Positions 1-5,175 of a DNA stretch of 5,175 bases are shown one piece after another (the first letter of the stretch is position 1; the number at the start of each line of letters is the position of its first letter). The notes below the pieces were generated by a model. It worked only from the letters and a program-made list of their open reading frames with translations, searched no databases and had not been told where the DNA came from. The position numbers and the translations under genes are program-made. Origin of the DNA: an uncultured Neisseria sp. (GTDB taxonomy: Bacteria > Pseudomonadota > Gammaproteobacteria > Burkholderiales > Neisseriaceae); NCBI GenBank assembly GCA_937919795.1, contig CALFOA010000069.1:1-5175 (forward strand). The letters run 5' to 3'.

Positions 1-6
1 TGAATC

Positions 7-40
7 AAGCCCCGGAAGGTTTTCTGGGGCTTTTGTTTTT
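7..40 (+). terminator. Rho-independent terminator of a gene left of the window
   Basis: The arms at 7-17 and 22-32 pair over 11 positions, including one G-T wobble and a core of AAGCCCC against GGGGCTT, around a 4-base loop. A T-rich run (TTTTGTTTTT, 31-40) follows on the plus strand. The minus-strand reading lacks a comparable T-tail, so this should end a plus-strand gene lying off the left edge. The TGA at 1-3 could be that gene's stop codon, but one triplet cannot show this. The gene itself cannot be identified from this window. Confidence 0.8.
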
Positions 41-43
41 GGA

Positions 44-78
44 AATGCCTGTCTGAAAAAGTTTTTCAGACAGGCATT
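44..78. repeat. Inverted pair of DNA uptake sequences (TGCCTGTCTGAA), hairpin 1
   Basis: TGCCTGTCTGAA lies at 46-57 and its reverse complement at 65-76. The complementarity extends to a perfect 17-base stem (44-60 against 62-78) around a single central G at 61; in RNA the real loop would be about five bases. In Neisseria, inverted DUS pairs often sit downstream of genes and double as transcription terminators. This one directly follows the terminator at 7-40. It has no T-rich tail on the plus strand, so its uptake role is better supported than a termination role. Confidence 0.85.
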
Positions 79-169
79 GATAGAGTTTTAATTGTTCAAA
101 CCTTGTATTGTATGTGCATGATAAATGCCTTAATGAGCGGACTAAGTATTCAATCGATTGATAAAGCAA

Positions 170-202
170 GATGCCTGTCTGAAAACTTTTCAGACAGGCA
201 TC
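170..202 (-). terminator. DUS inverted pair, probable terminator after the phosphorylase gene (hairpin 2)
   Basis: TGCCTGTCTGAA at 172-183 and its reverse complement at 189-200 form a perfect 16-base stem (170-185 against 187-202) with a single C in the centre. It begins 32 bases past the stop codon of the minus-strand phosphorylase gene, the usual place for a neisserial DUS terminator. The minus-strand tail (CTTGCTTTATC) is only moderately T-rich, so termination efficiency is uncertain. Being symmetric, it may also stop residual plus-strand transcription from the left. Confidence 0.75.
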
Positions 203-234
203 GGCACATTCAAACCATGCTGAAACAACAAGCT

Positions 235-948
235 TTACATATCCACCAACAGCTGCTGAATTTTTTGAATGGCAATATGAGCTTGGCGGCTGCGGAAGTC
301 GGGAGAATGCTGATGACCATCATTCTGGCCGATTACACCACAAAGGTGAACGTAATCCAACTCTAATTCCTTAGCCAGAATGGCTTCGGGCATACCGGTC
401 ATGCCAATAATGTCTACACCGTCATTGCGGTAGCGGCGGATTTCGGCGCGGGTGGGCAGGCGAGGGCCTTGTAGGCAACCGTAGATGCTGTTGGCAAGAA
501 TCATAGTATTTCGACTGGCGGCGTGATCCAGCAGCGCTTGGCGCAACGAGGTGCTGTAAGGAGGATCAAATTCGGTGTGCACCACCTCCTTGTCTTGTCC
601 TTCAAAAAAGGTAGATTCACGGCCGTAGGTGTAGTCGATCAAATCATCGGGTAATACCAGTGCGCCCAATTCGATATCGGGGCTAATGGCGGAAACAGCG
701 GATACGGAAATAATTTCTTTTACCCCCAGCGAATGCAGTGCCCAGATATTGGCACGATAGTTGATTTCATGCGGCGCCAGCGCGTGATTGAGACCGTGTC
801 GTGCCAGAAAAACAATAAATTGATTGCCGAGTTTGCCGGAAATCACCGGTGAGCTGGGCAGGCCATAAGGGGTACGGATAATCTGGCGGTGGGTGATGTT
901 GAGTTCGGGCAAGTGGGTAAGGCCGCTGCCGCCAATGATGGCTATCAT
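235..948 (-). CDS. S-methyl-5'-thioinosine / 5'-methylthioadenosine phosphorylase family protein
   Basis: A 237-residue member of the MTAP/purine nucleoside phosphorylase-2 family, close to the family's usual 240-280. These cytoplasmic enzymes phosphorolyse a methylthio-nucleoside to the free base and 5-methylthioribose-1-phosphate. The sequence resembles the Pseudomonas aeruginosa methylthioinosine phosphorylase (PA3004, recalled from memory) more than human MTAP. Motifs in order: GGSGL (6-10, phosphate loop), ARHG (49-52), NYRANIWAL (63-71), LIDYTYGRE (103-111), GCLQGPRLPTRAEI (157-170) and GMTGMPEA (182-189). The start is ATG at 948; an in-frame TAA lies four codons upstream (961-963), which excludes a longer form. 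No good Shine-Dalgarno is visible. It starts 28 bases after the hemH stop, so it is probably the second gene of a hemH operon. Oddities: family-typical QGPRLET reads QGPRLPT, and the segment after Tyr199 (CGVIGQNDGH) differs from the expected base-binding stretch. Adenosine versus inosine preference cannot be settled from sequence, so no symbol is given. Confidence 0.88.
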   Translation of the reverse strand: MIAIIGGSGLTHLPELNITHRQIIRTPYGLPSSPVISGKLGNQFIVFLARHGLNHALAPHEINYRANIWALHSLGVKEIISVSAVSAISPDIELGALVLPDDLIDYTYGRESTFFEGQDKEVVHTEFDPPYSTSLRQALLDHAASRNTMILANSIYGCLQGPRLPTRAEIRRYRNDGVDIIGMTGMPEAILAKELELDYVHLCGVIGQNDGHQHSPDFRSRQAHIAIQKIQQLLVDM

Positions 949-976
949 ATGGTTCTCGCTTTACGGGTGTGTTGAG

Positions 977-2011
977 TTAAACGCCGGAGGTGTTTTGCGG
1001 CAGCCAACCGGCCAAGTTGCGGCGGCTCAAATCGGCCAGTGCCTCTAACCAAACAGGATAGTCGTTGAGGCACGGAATATAGTGGAATTGCTCGCCACCG
1101 GCGGCATGAAATGCTTCACGCCCCTCTAGCGCGATTTCTTCCATGGTTTCCAAGCAGTCGCAGACAAAACCGGGGCAAATCACATCTAATCGGCGCACAT
1201 TGTCTTTGCGCGGCAGTTGTTGCAGCAAATCCTGGGTAGCAGGCTCCAACCATTTAGCGCGACCGAAACGGCTTTGGAACGACACTTGGTATTGGTGCTC
1301 GTTCAAGCCCAGTGCAGCAGCCAGCAGTCGGGCGGTTTCGTAGCATTCCAGCGGATAAGGGTCGCCTTGATCGTGGTTGGCTTGTGGGATGCCGTGGAAA
1401 CTGAACAATAATTTATCGCCTTTACCGTGTTGCGCCCAATATTGCTCGACTTGTTGCTTAAGGGCGGCGATATAGCCGGGATCATTATAAAAACGGGTAA
1501 CCGTACGCAGGCTCATCATGTTGCGCTGTTGCAAAAGTTGTTGCAACACTTTATCGAGTGCGGCGGCGGTGCTGGAGGCGGCATATTGTGGATAGAGCGG
1601 AATCACTAATAAATTGCCGACGCCTTGCGCTTTTAAGTCGGCCAAGGTGTCGGGGATGCTGGGCGAACCGTAAGTCATCGCGTGGCGCACGATAATGCCG
1701 GGCAGTTTTTCAGAGAGCGCGGCGGCTTGGCGCTGGGTATAGACCGCCAACGGTGAGCCTTGCTCGAACCAGATTTTTTGATAAGCGTGCGCACTCTTTT
1801 TAGGTCTCGTAGTCAACACCAAGCCACGCAATACGGGTTGCCATACGGCTTTAGGCAGTTCAACGACACGCGAGTCGGAAAGAAAATCACGCAAATAAGG
1901 TCGCACCGCCTCGGCAGTAGCGGCAGCGGGCGTACCGAGATTCAGCAATAGAACGGCGGTTTTGTGTTGTTCCGAATGGGCAAGCGCGGGTTCGGGCTGA
2001 AAATGCGGCAT
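977..2011 (-). CDS. hemH: Ferrochelatase HemH
   Basis: A 344-residue protoporphyrin ferrochelatase, which inserts Fe2+ into protoporphyrin IX in the last step of protohaem synthesis, in the cytoplasm or at the inner membrane face. Family marks: AVLLLNLGTP (19-28), PLYPQYAASS (138-147), the signature LLFSFHGIPQ...GDPY (201-219) with catalytic His206, VSFQSRFGRAKWLEP (243-257), and CPGF...CLETMEEI (279-293), where Glu288 is the expected second catalytic residue. It is strikingly like neisserial HemH as I remember it. I chose ATG 2011: it gives the N-terminus MPHFQPEP, close to the meningococcal protein, has AGGA seven bases upstream, and lies downstream of the promoter at 2046-2074. The frame stays open back to ATG 2134, but that extension translates part of a DUS hairpin and crosses the promoter. 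Five cysteines lie in the second half (223, 279, 284, 286, 314), including C-x4-C-x-C. The phosphorylase gene follows after 28 bases, probably co-transcribed. Confidence 0.96.
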   Translation of the reverse strand: MPHFQPEPALAHSEQHKTAVLLLNLGTPAAATAEAVRPYLRDFLSDSRVVELPKAVWQPVLRGLVLTTRPKKSAHAYQKIWFEQGSPLAVYTQRQAAALSEKLPGIIVRHAMTYGSPSIPDTLADLKAQGVGNLLVIPLYPQYAASSTAAALDKVLQQLLQQRNMMSLRTVTRFYNDPGYIAALKQQVEQYWAQHGKGDKLLFSFHGIPQANHDQGDPYPLECYETARLLAAALGLNEHQYQVSFQSRFGRAKWLEPATQDLLQQLPRKDNVRRLDVICPGFVCDCLETMEEIALEGREAFHAAGGEQFHYIPCLNDYPVWLEALADLSRRNLAGWLPQNTSGV

Positions 2012-2018
2012 GATGGCG

Positions 2019-2022
2019 TCCT
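2019..2022 (-). promoter_or_regulatory. Ribosome binding site deciding the hemH start
   Basis: The minus strand reads AGGA seven bases before ATG 2011. This supports the 344-residue HemH over the 385-residue reading from ATG 2134. Confidence 0.6.
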
Positions 2023-2045
2023 GAGAAGGGGAAATATTGGGCACT

Positions 2046-2074
2046 ATTATAATCGGTTGGCTGGGGATGGGCAA
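2046..2074 (-). promoter_or_regulatory. Sigma70 promoter of hemH
   Basis: On the minus strand, TTGCCC (2074-2069, four of six matches to TTGACA) is separated by 17 bases from a perfect TATAAT (2051-2046). The predicted transcript start is near 2039, giving a leader of roughly 28 bases before ATG 2011. It lies between the DUS hairpin that closes the kpsS unit and the hemH start, so it should drive hemH and the phosphorylase gene independently of the capsule genes. I see no clear Fur-type or other operator overlapping it. Confidence 0.75.
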
Positions 2075-2111
2075 AAGCTGGGTAAAGACAATCAAACAGG
2101 GGAGATAACAT

Positions 2112-2157
2112 AAATGCCTGTCTGAAAAACGCAATAATGGTTTTCAGACAGGCATTT
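2112..2157 (-). terminator. DUS inverted pair, probable terminator after kpsS (hairpin 3)
   Basis: TGCCTGTCTGAA at 2115-2126 and its reverse complement at 2143-2154 form a perfect 17-base stem (2112-2128 against 2141-2157) around a 12-base loop, larger than the one-base centres of the two left-hand pairs. It starts 54 bases past the kpsS stop codon. The minus-strand tail (TTTATGTTAT) is partly T-rich. Its position between kpsS and the hemH promoter makes it the likely boundary between the capsule and haem transcription units. Confidence 0.78.
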
Positions 2158-2211
2158 TATTCGGCCTCAACAAGCAGCTGATTGATAGATATATTCCTAT
2201 AAAAATAAGGC

Positions 2212-3489
2212 TCAGACCGGATCAAAATGTTCTTGGCCGGTTTGGGTAATACAATCCGGCTCTATTTGTGGTAACCGAACTTCACTGTAAAAACTGCCGT
2301 TAATCTGAGTAACATTAATGTGATACATACGATAGGCATGAAAGAGCTCTTTATCCGGCGGAGTAGGGTGTTTCCAAAATTCAGCCAAACTGCCTTGGAA
2401 GGTAATGCCCGGAATATCGTAACTGGCACGACCGATCACTTTTACCGGCATGTGGTGGATCAAAGCCGAAAGGCCGCTGGTGCTGTTGAGCGTTACCATG
2501 CCCAAGCCGTAACGCAGGAAAACGGGTAGCGGCGCATCGTGTACATAAAAAATACGCCCTTTGAGCTTGGGGTGCTTTTTGATGAAACGGTTGATGTATT
2601 TACGGTAATCGGTGAAACCCCTATCCATCGGATGATGTTTGACGATTAGGTTAATATCATCAGGTGCGTGGGTGGCAAATGAGGTGAGGATGTGTATTAA
2701 AAAATTCCGCACGGATGAGAAATCGCTGTGCACACGAACCTGGCTGTCGTTAAACACTTGCAAGGGCAGAATATAGAATTTGCCATATTTCCCATTGGCA
2801 ACATTTCGGCCGAATTGGTGGTCTTGCAACATATAAACCGCACGCTTGATGCCCGATAGTACCCAAGCGCGGGTGTAATGGGTAAGGCCTATGATGCGGT
2901 GATGGATATAGTGCGGATAAGATTTGCGGCGTAGGTTGGCGATCAGATAATAAGAGATGGCGCATTTGGCCATCGGCAGAAAACCGCCGCGTACAGGAGG
3001 CGGCTCATGATATTCCTGTTGGCGCAAACTGGGAAAGGCTGTCTGAAAAAAATCAGCATCACGCGGCAAGGGGGAATAGGCATTAACACCGCTTTTTTCA
3101 AGCGTCACATAAAAAGGGCGGAAATAACCTTCTTCAAACGCCCAGAAATCTAAACCGTTCTCATCAGCCAATTGTTTGGCGACAATATGGTAAGGTCGGG
3201 AATCGCCAAAGCAGACGATACCATCGATTTGATGTTCTGCAAGAAAAGCGGACAAAAAAGCCGGAAAAGCCTGATAAGTATCGCGATAAGAGAAGGTGCG
3301 CGGCAGCTTGTTCGAATAAAAAAGCTCATCGCCACTGTTGAAATTCAATTTGAAAATAGTTTTATCGTGTTGGCTGAGCCAATCGGAGAATTGGGTAAAA
3401 AAAGACCCAATCGGCCCTTGAAGCAGCAAAATGCGTTGGTTTTGGGCGAGTAATTGTTCGAGTGTGCTGGAAATAGAAGCGTCTGTCAT
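2212..3489 (-). CDS. kpsS: Capsule lipid-linker beta-Kdo transferase KpsS (LipB/CtrF)
   Basis: A 425-residue KpsS homologue (LipB or CtrF in Neisseria). KpsS is a cytoplasmic, membrane-associated glycosyltransferase that adds the first beta-Kdo to phosphatidylglycerol; KpsC extends it, and the poly-Kdo lipid anchors capsule exported by the ABC transporter. Segments shared with E. coli KpsS as I recall it: LLLQGPIGSFF (21-31), CFGDSRPYH (93-101), AFEEGYFRP (117-125), GVNAYSPLPRD (134-144), LQVFNDSQVRVHS (243-255), IVKHHPMDRG (282-291), FYVHDAPLPVFLRY (314-327), LNSTSGLSALIHH (334-346) and TFQGSLAEFW (363-372). There is no signal peptide or clear transmembrane segment. It is about 35 residues longer than the E. 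coli protein, partly from a tail after TQINGSFY (394-401). ATG 3489 is the first start after an in-frame stop (3499-3501); its leader is A-rich without an AGGAG-like site. kpsC lies 141 bases upstream. An uptake-sequence variant inside the gene encodes Phe-Gln-Thr-Ala at 148-151. Confidence 0.94.
   Translation of the reverse strand: MTDASISSTLEQLLAQNQRILLLQGPIGSFFTQFSDWLSQHDKTIFKLNFNSGDELFYSNKLPRTFSYRDTYQAFPAFLSAFLAEHQIDGIVCFGDSRPYHIVAKQLADENGLDFWAFEEGYFRPFYVTLEKSGVNAYSPLPRDADFFQTAFPSLRQQEYHEPPPVRGGFLPMAKCAISYYLIANLRRKSYPHYIHHRIIGLTHYTRAWVLSGIKRAVYMLQDHQFGRNVANGKYGKFYILPLQVFNDSQVRVHSDFSSVRNFLIHILTSFATHAPDDINLIVKHHPMDRGFTDYRKYINRFIKKHPKLKGRIFYVHDAPLPVFLRYGLGMVTLNSTSGLSALIHHMPVKVIGRASYDIPGITFQGSLAEFWKHPTPPDKELFHAYRMYHINVTQINGSFYSEVRLPQIEPDCITQTGQEHFDPV
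3036..3047 (+). repeat. Single DUS variant AGGCTGTCTGAA inside kpsS
   Basis: AGGCTGTCTGAA, read on the plus strand, differs from the hairpin form TGCCTGTCTGAA at positions 1 and 3 only and keeps the CTGTCTGAA core. It is unpaired and lies within codons 148-151 of kpsS, where the minus strand reads Phe-Gln-Thr-Ala. Confidence 0.75.
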
Positions 3490-3630
3490 CGTGAGTTTTT
3501 ATTTTCTGTTACCGTTTTTGCTGAAAGCTACCCCGGTACCATTTTGATGCCTTGAATATTAGGCTGTTTGTTTCCGGTTCAGAAATAATTGATTATTAAA
3601 TTGAAAAGCGTTTAATTATAACAAATATTC
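3490..3630 (-). other. kpsC-kpsS intergenic leader
   Basis: A 141-base, AT-rich gap between the kpsC stop and the kpsS start. It contains no DUS hairpin or other convincing terminator, so read-through from kpsC remains possible. The only signal I would defend is the extended -10 at 3615-3623. No open frame of useful length and no clear structured leader is visible. Confidence 0.5.
3615..3623 (-). promoter_or_regulatory. Extended -10 promoter candidate for kpsS
   Basis: The minus strand reads TGTTATAAT, an extended -10 (TGn plus a perfect TATAAT), immediately downstream of the kpsC stop codon. The best -35 at 17-18 bases is poor (three of six), as is tolerable for extended -10 promoters. It would give kpsS a leader of well over 100 bases. 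The surroundings are AT-rich, so a chance match is possible. Confidence 0.4.
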
Positions 3631-5175
3631 TTATTTCATGAGCACTTTAAGTTGCTTTAGCTTGCCCCATTGCTTAGCCAAAAAGCTTCTGCGCAACAAA
3701 TCGGCGTGTTGGCGTTCGGCTTTTTGCCTTTTCAAAATTTCAATCGCGGTATTCACATTAATCAAGCGGCGGCTTTCGGGGCAGACGTAATCGGGATAAT
3801 AAATCAGCGTACCCGCCACCAGTTCCCATAAAGCCAGCTTGCGCGAGCGGCGGGGAAGGCTTAAATAATCCTGCGTTAAGCCCCAGCCCGCATAAAAAGG
3901 CAGGCCGTAGCAATGCACGGTTTTGCCGCGCAACAGCGCTTCAAAGCCCGAAAGCGATGTCATGGTATGCACTTCGTCGGCTTCTTTTAAGCAGGTGATG
4001 ATGTCGCATTCGGCAGCCACTTGATCAGCATAGCGTGCGGTGTCTTCCGCCGCGATTTGGCCGACGCGGTTGCCGCTTACTACATCGGGGTGTGGTTTAT
4101 AAATAATATAAGCATCCGGGTTCAGTTCGCGTACTTTTTTCAGTAAATCCAAATTCTTATAGATTTCAGGCGAGCCGTAGCGGATAGAGGCATCGTCTTC
4201 CACTTGGCCGGGCACCAGCAGCACTTTGCGGCCATCGCGGGGCAGTTTTAACATACCGCCACCAACATTGTATTTACTGATTTCCGCTTCAGTAAGTGTG
4301 GTTTGCAGAGTAGAGGCTGTCTGAAAATCCTGTTCGCTGAAATGTTGGTTTTGCAGAATCTGTTCCAAGCGCGAAGGCGTTTGCGGATTGAAATAAATGC
4401 CCATATCGTCGGTAACCAGCGACAGCGGCGGTACCAGATTAGAACCTAAGCCCACCGAGCGGATAAAACCGTCTTCCATACGCAGCACCGGCAGTTTGCG
4501 TTCGGTAGCAAAATTTAGCAGCGCATCATTGCCGCGCCCCCAAACCAATAAACGAGCATCGTGGGGCAGGGTGGTTTCGCGCAGTTTTTTCAACGAAGGC
4601 AGGCTGTGCAAGCGGCAGGCGGGGGCGTTGAAAAACGGCTTCATTACAGCGCGTTTCCATAACGACAAGCCCACGCAGTAAAGATTACCGCGCAGTTTTT
4701 CATTCCAACGGCGGGCAGTAGCCAGATAATCAATCACATCAAACAGCGTGCCCGCTTCGCCTGTGTTGGGATTGAGATAACGGCTGTATTGCAAATAAGC
4801 AGCAGCGAAAAGCTGCATCAATGAGCGCGGCGCGCGACGGTTTTGCGCTCGCAACGCCGCAATATCAGGATGGCGGTCGTCCGACACGCCCCAGCCTGCA
4901 TACCACGGCAGCCCGAACACCGTTACCGGCTTGCCCAGCAGCAAAGCTTCAAAACCCATTTGTGAAGTCACGCAATACACTTTATCCACTTGCTCCAACA
5001 AAGAAATTGGGTTGACATCTGCCGCCAGCAAACGCACATTTTCAGCTTGTTGCGGCAAATCGGTGAGATAACCTTTTTTCTTGCCGCTCAACACATCAGG
5101 ATGCGTTTTCACCCAAATTTCAGCCTGCGGATTTTCCTGTAAGGCTGTCTGAAACATTTGTTTAAAAGAGTTTTC
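3631..5175 (-). CDS. kpsC: Capsule poly-beta-Kdo linker transferase KpsC (LipA/CtrE), 5' end outside the window
   Basis: The C-terminal 514 residues of a KpsC homologue, usually about 650-700 residues, running off the right edge. The frame is open through ATG 5157 to the last base, so that ATG is internal. KpsC extends the Kdo started by KpsS, using two related retaining beta-Kdo transferase modules (CAZy GT99 and GT107, as I recall) that make alternating 2,4 and 2,7 links. Both modules are visible. Counting from Met5157 as residue 1, the end of the first has IWVKTHPDVLSGKKKGYL (14-31) and GFEALLLGKPV...WYAGWG (68-90). The second has MEDGFIRSVGLGSNLVPP (227-244), YKPHPDVVSG (353-362), GFEALLRGKTV...FYAGWG (404-426) and YYPDYVCPES (453-462). 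Matching blocks lie about 336 residues apart. The protein ends in a basic tail (KQWGKLKQLKVLMK), perhaps for membrane contact. Two uptake-sequence variants lie inside the gene. It is probably transcribed with, or just ahead of, kpsS. Confidence 0.94.
   Translation of the reverse strand, partial: ENSFKQMFQTALQENPQAEIWVKTHPDVLSGKKKGYLTDLPQQAENVRLLAADVNPISLLEQVDKVYCVTSQMGFEALLLGKPVTVFGLPWYAGWGVSDDRHPDIAALRAQNRRAPRSLMQLFAAAYLQYSRYLNPNTGEAGTLFDVIDYLATARRWNEKLRGNLYCVGLSLWKRAVMKPFFNAPACRLHSLPSLKKLRETTLPHDARLLVWGRGNDALLNFATERKLPVLRMEDGFIRSVGLGSNLVPPLSLVTDDMGIYFNPQTPSRLEQILQNQHFSEQDFQTASTLQTTLTEAEISKYNVGGGMLKLPRDGRKVLLVPGQVEDDASIRYGSPEIYKNLDLLKKVRELNPDAYIIYKPHPDVVSGNRVGQIAAEDTARYADQVAAECDIITCLKEADEVHTMTSLSGFEALLRGKTVHCYGLPFYAGWGLTQDYLSLPRRSRKLALWELVAGTLIYYPDYVCPESRRLINVNTAIEILKRQKAERQHADLLRRSFLAKQWGKLKQLKVLMK
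4314..4325 (+). repeat. Single DUS variant AGGCTGTCTGAA inside kpsC
   Basis: An exact second copy of AGGCTGTCTGAA, unpaired. The minus strand encodes Phe-Gln-Thr-Ala (residues 278-281 counted from Met5157), in a loop-like stretch ahead of the C-terminal module's conserved blocks. Confidence 0.75.
5142..5153 (+). repeat. Single DUS variant AGGCTGTCTGAA near the right edge, inside kpsC
   Basis: A third exact copy of AGGCTGTCTGAA, again unpaired and in the same orientation. The minus strand encodes Phe-Gln-Thr-Ala (residues 2-5 counted from Met5157), shortly before the VKTHPD motif of the first Kdo-transferase module. Confidence 0.75.

Noticed and set aside
151..160. Perfect 10-base palindrome CAATCGATTG in the left spacer as an operator.
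   Set aside because: It is short, in AT-rich DNA between two terminator-like hairpins, with no promoter nearby to regulate.
95..216. Direct repeat TTCAAACC (95-102 and 209-216), each copy downstream of a DUS hairpin.
   Set aside because: It is only eight bases long and at different distances from the hairpins (17 and 6 bases), so chance is sufficient.
103..366. Plus-strand frame of 87 codons.
   Set aside because: It runs through the DUS hairpin at 170-202 and then antisense to the phosphorylase gene. Its only recognisable segment (ENFSDRHRH) is translated uptake sequence.
2012..2134. A 41-codon N-terminal extension of HemH from ATG 2134.
   Set aside because: It translates part of the DUS hairpin, spans the TATAAT promoter, lacks family similarity, and the start at 2011 has a Shine-Dalgarno and a neisserial-like N-terminus.
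3172..3453. Plus-strand frame of 93 codons antisense to kpsS, and a similar 94-codon frame at 4397-4681 antisense to kpsC.
   Set aside because: Both lie wholly inside well-supported genes on the other strand and show no motif, start signal or family resemblance of their own.
5155..5157. ATG at 5157 as the start of kpsC.
   Set aside because: The frame is open to the window edge, the protein would lack most of its first transferase module, and the first visible motif would begin only 14 residues in.
1..5175. CRISPR array, tRNA or rRNA gene, insertion sequence, or toxin-antitoxin pair.
   Set aside because: No spaced direct-repeat series, cloverleaf, terminal inverted repeats with a transposase, or small paired genes are visible. 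Coding frames fill almost everything right of 235.

Overview
The window looks like a chromosomal segment of a Neisseriaceae bacterium, most likely a commensal Neisseria. The main evidence is a 12-base word, TGCCTGTCTGAA, present six times as three inverted pairs. From memory this is the DNA uptake sequence (DUS) dialect called TG-wadDUS, named for Neisseria wadsworthii. The ferrochelatase also reads like neisserial HemH. The species is an inference; the family is well supported.

Four protein genes can be supported, all on the minus strand. From right to left, in the direction of transcription, they are: kpsC (lipA/ctrE), cut by the right edge of the window; kpsS (lipB/ctrF); hemH (ferrochelatase); and a methylthioinosine/methylthioadenosine phosphorylase-family gene. 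KpsS and KpsC are cytoplasmic enzymes that build the poly-beta-Kdo linker on a phospholipid, the membrane anchor of group 2-type capsules exported by ABC transporters. HemH inserts iron into protoporphyrin IX. The phosphorylase salvages methylthio-nucleosides from polyamine or quorum-signal metabolism. The capsule pair and the hemH pair are functionally unrelated. They are separated by a DUS hairpin (2112-2157) and by a good sigma70 promoter for hemH (2046-2074), so they are probably two transcription units.

The left 234 bases hold no gene. They contain a strong plus-strand terminator (7-40), presumably ending a gene that lies off the left edge, followed by two DUS inverted-repeat hairpins (44-78 and 170-202). 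This is a convergent junction with the phosphorylase gene. I see nothing in the AT-rich spacer at 79-169. The 141-base gap between kpsC and kpsS (3490-3630) holds an extended -10 promoter candidate.

I see no new defence, mobile or RNA system here. The most unusual signal is in the uptake sequences. The hairpins outside the genes use TGCCTGTCTGAA, while three single copies inside the two capsule genes use AGGCTGTCTGAA, and all three are translated in the same frame as Phe-Gln-Thr-Ala. Other points worth checking are a C-x4-C-x-C cluster in HemH and an altered base-pocket segment in the phosphorylase.
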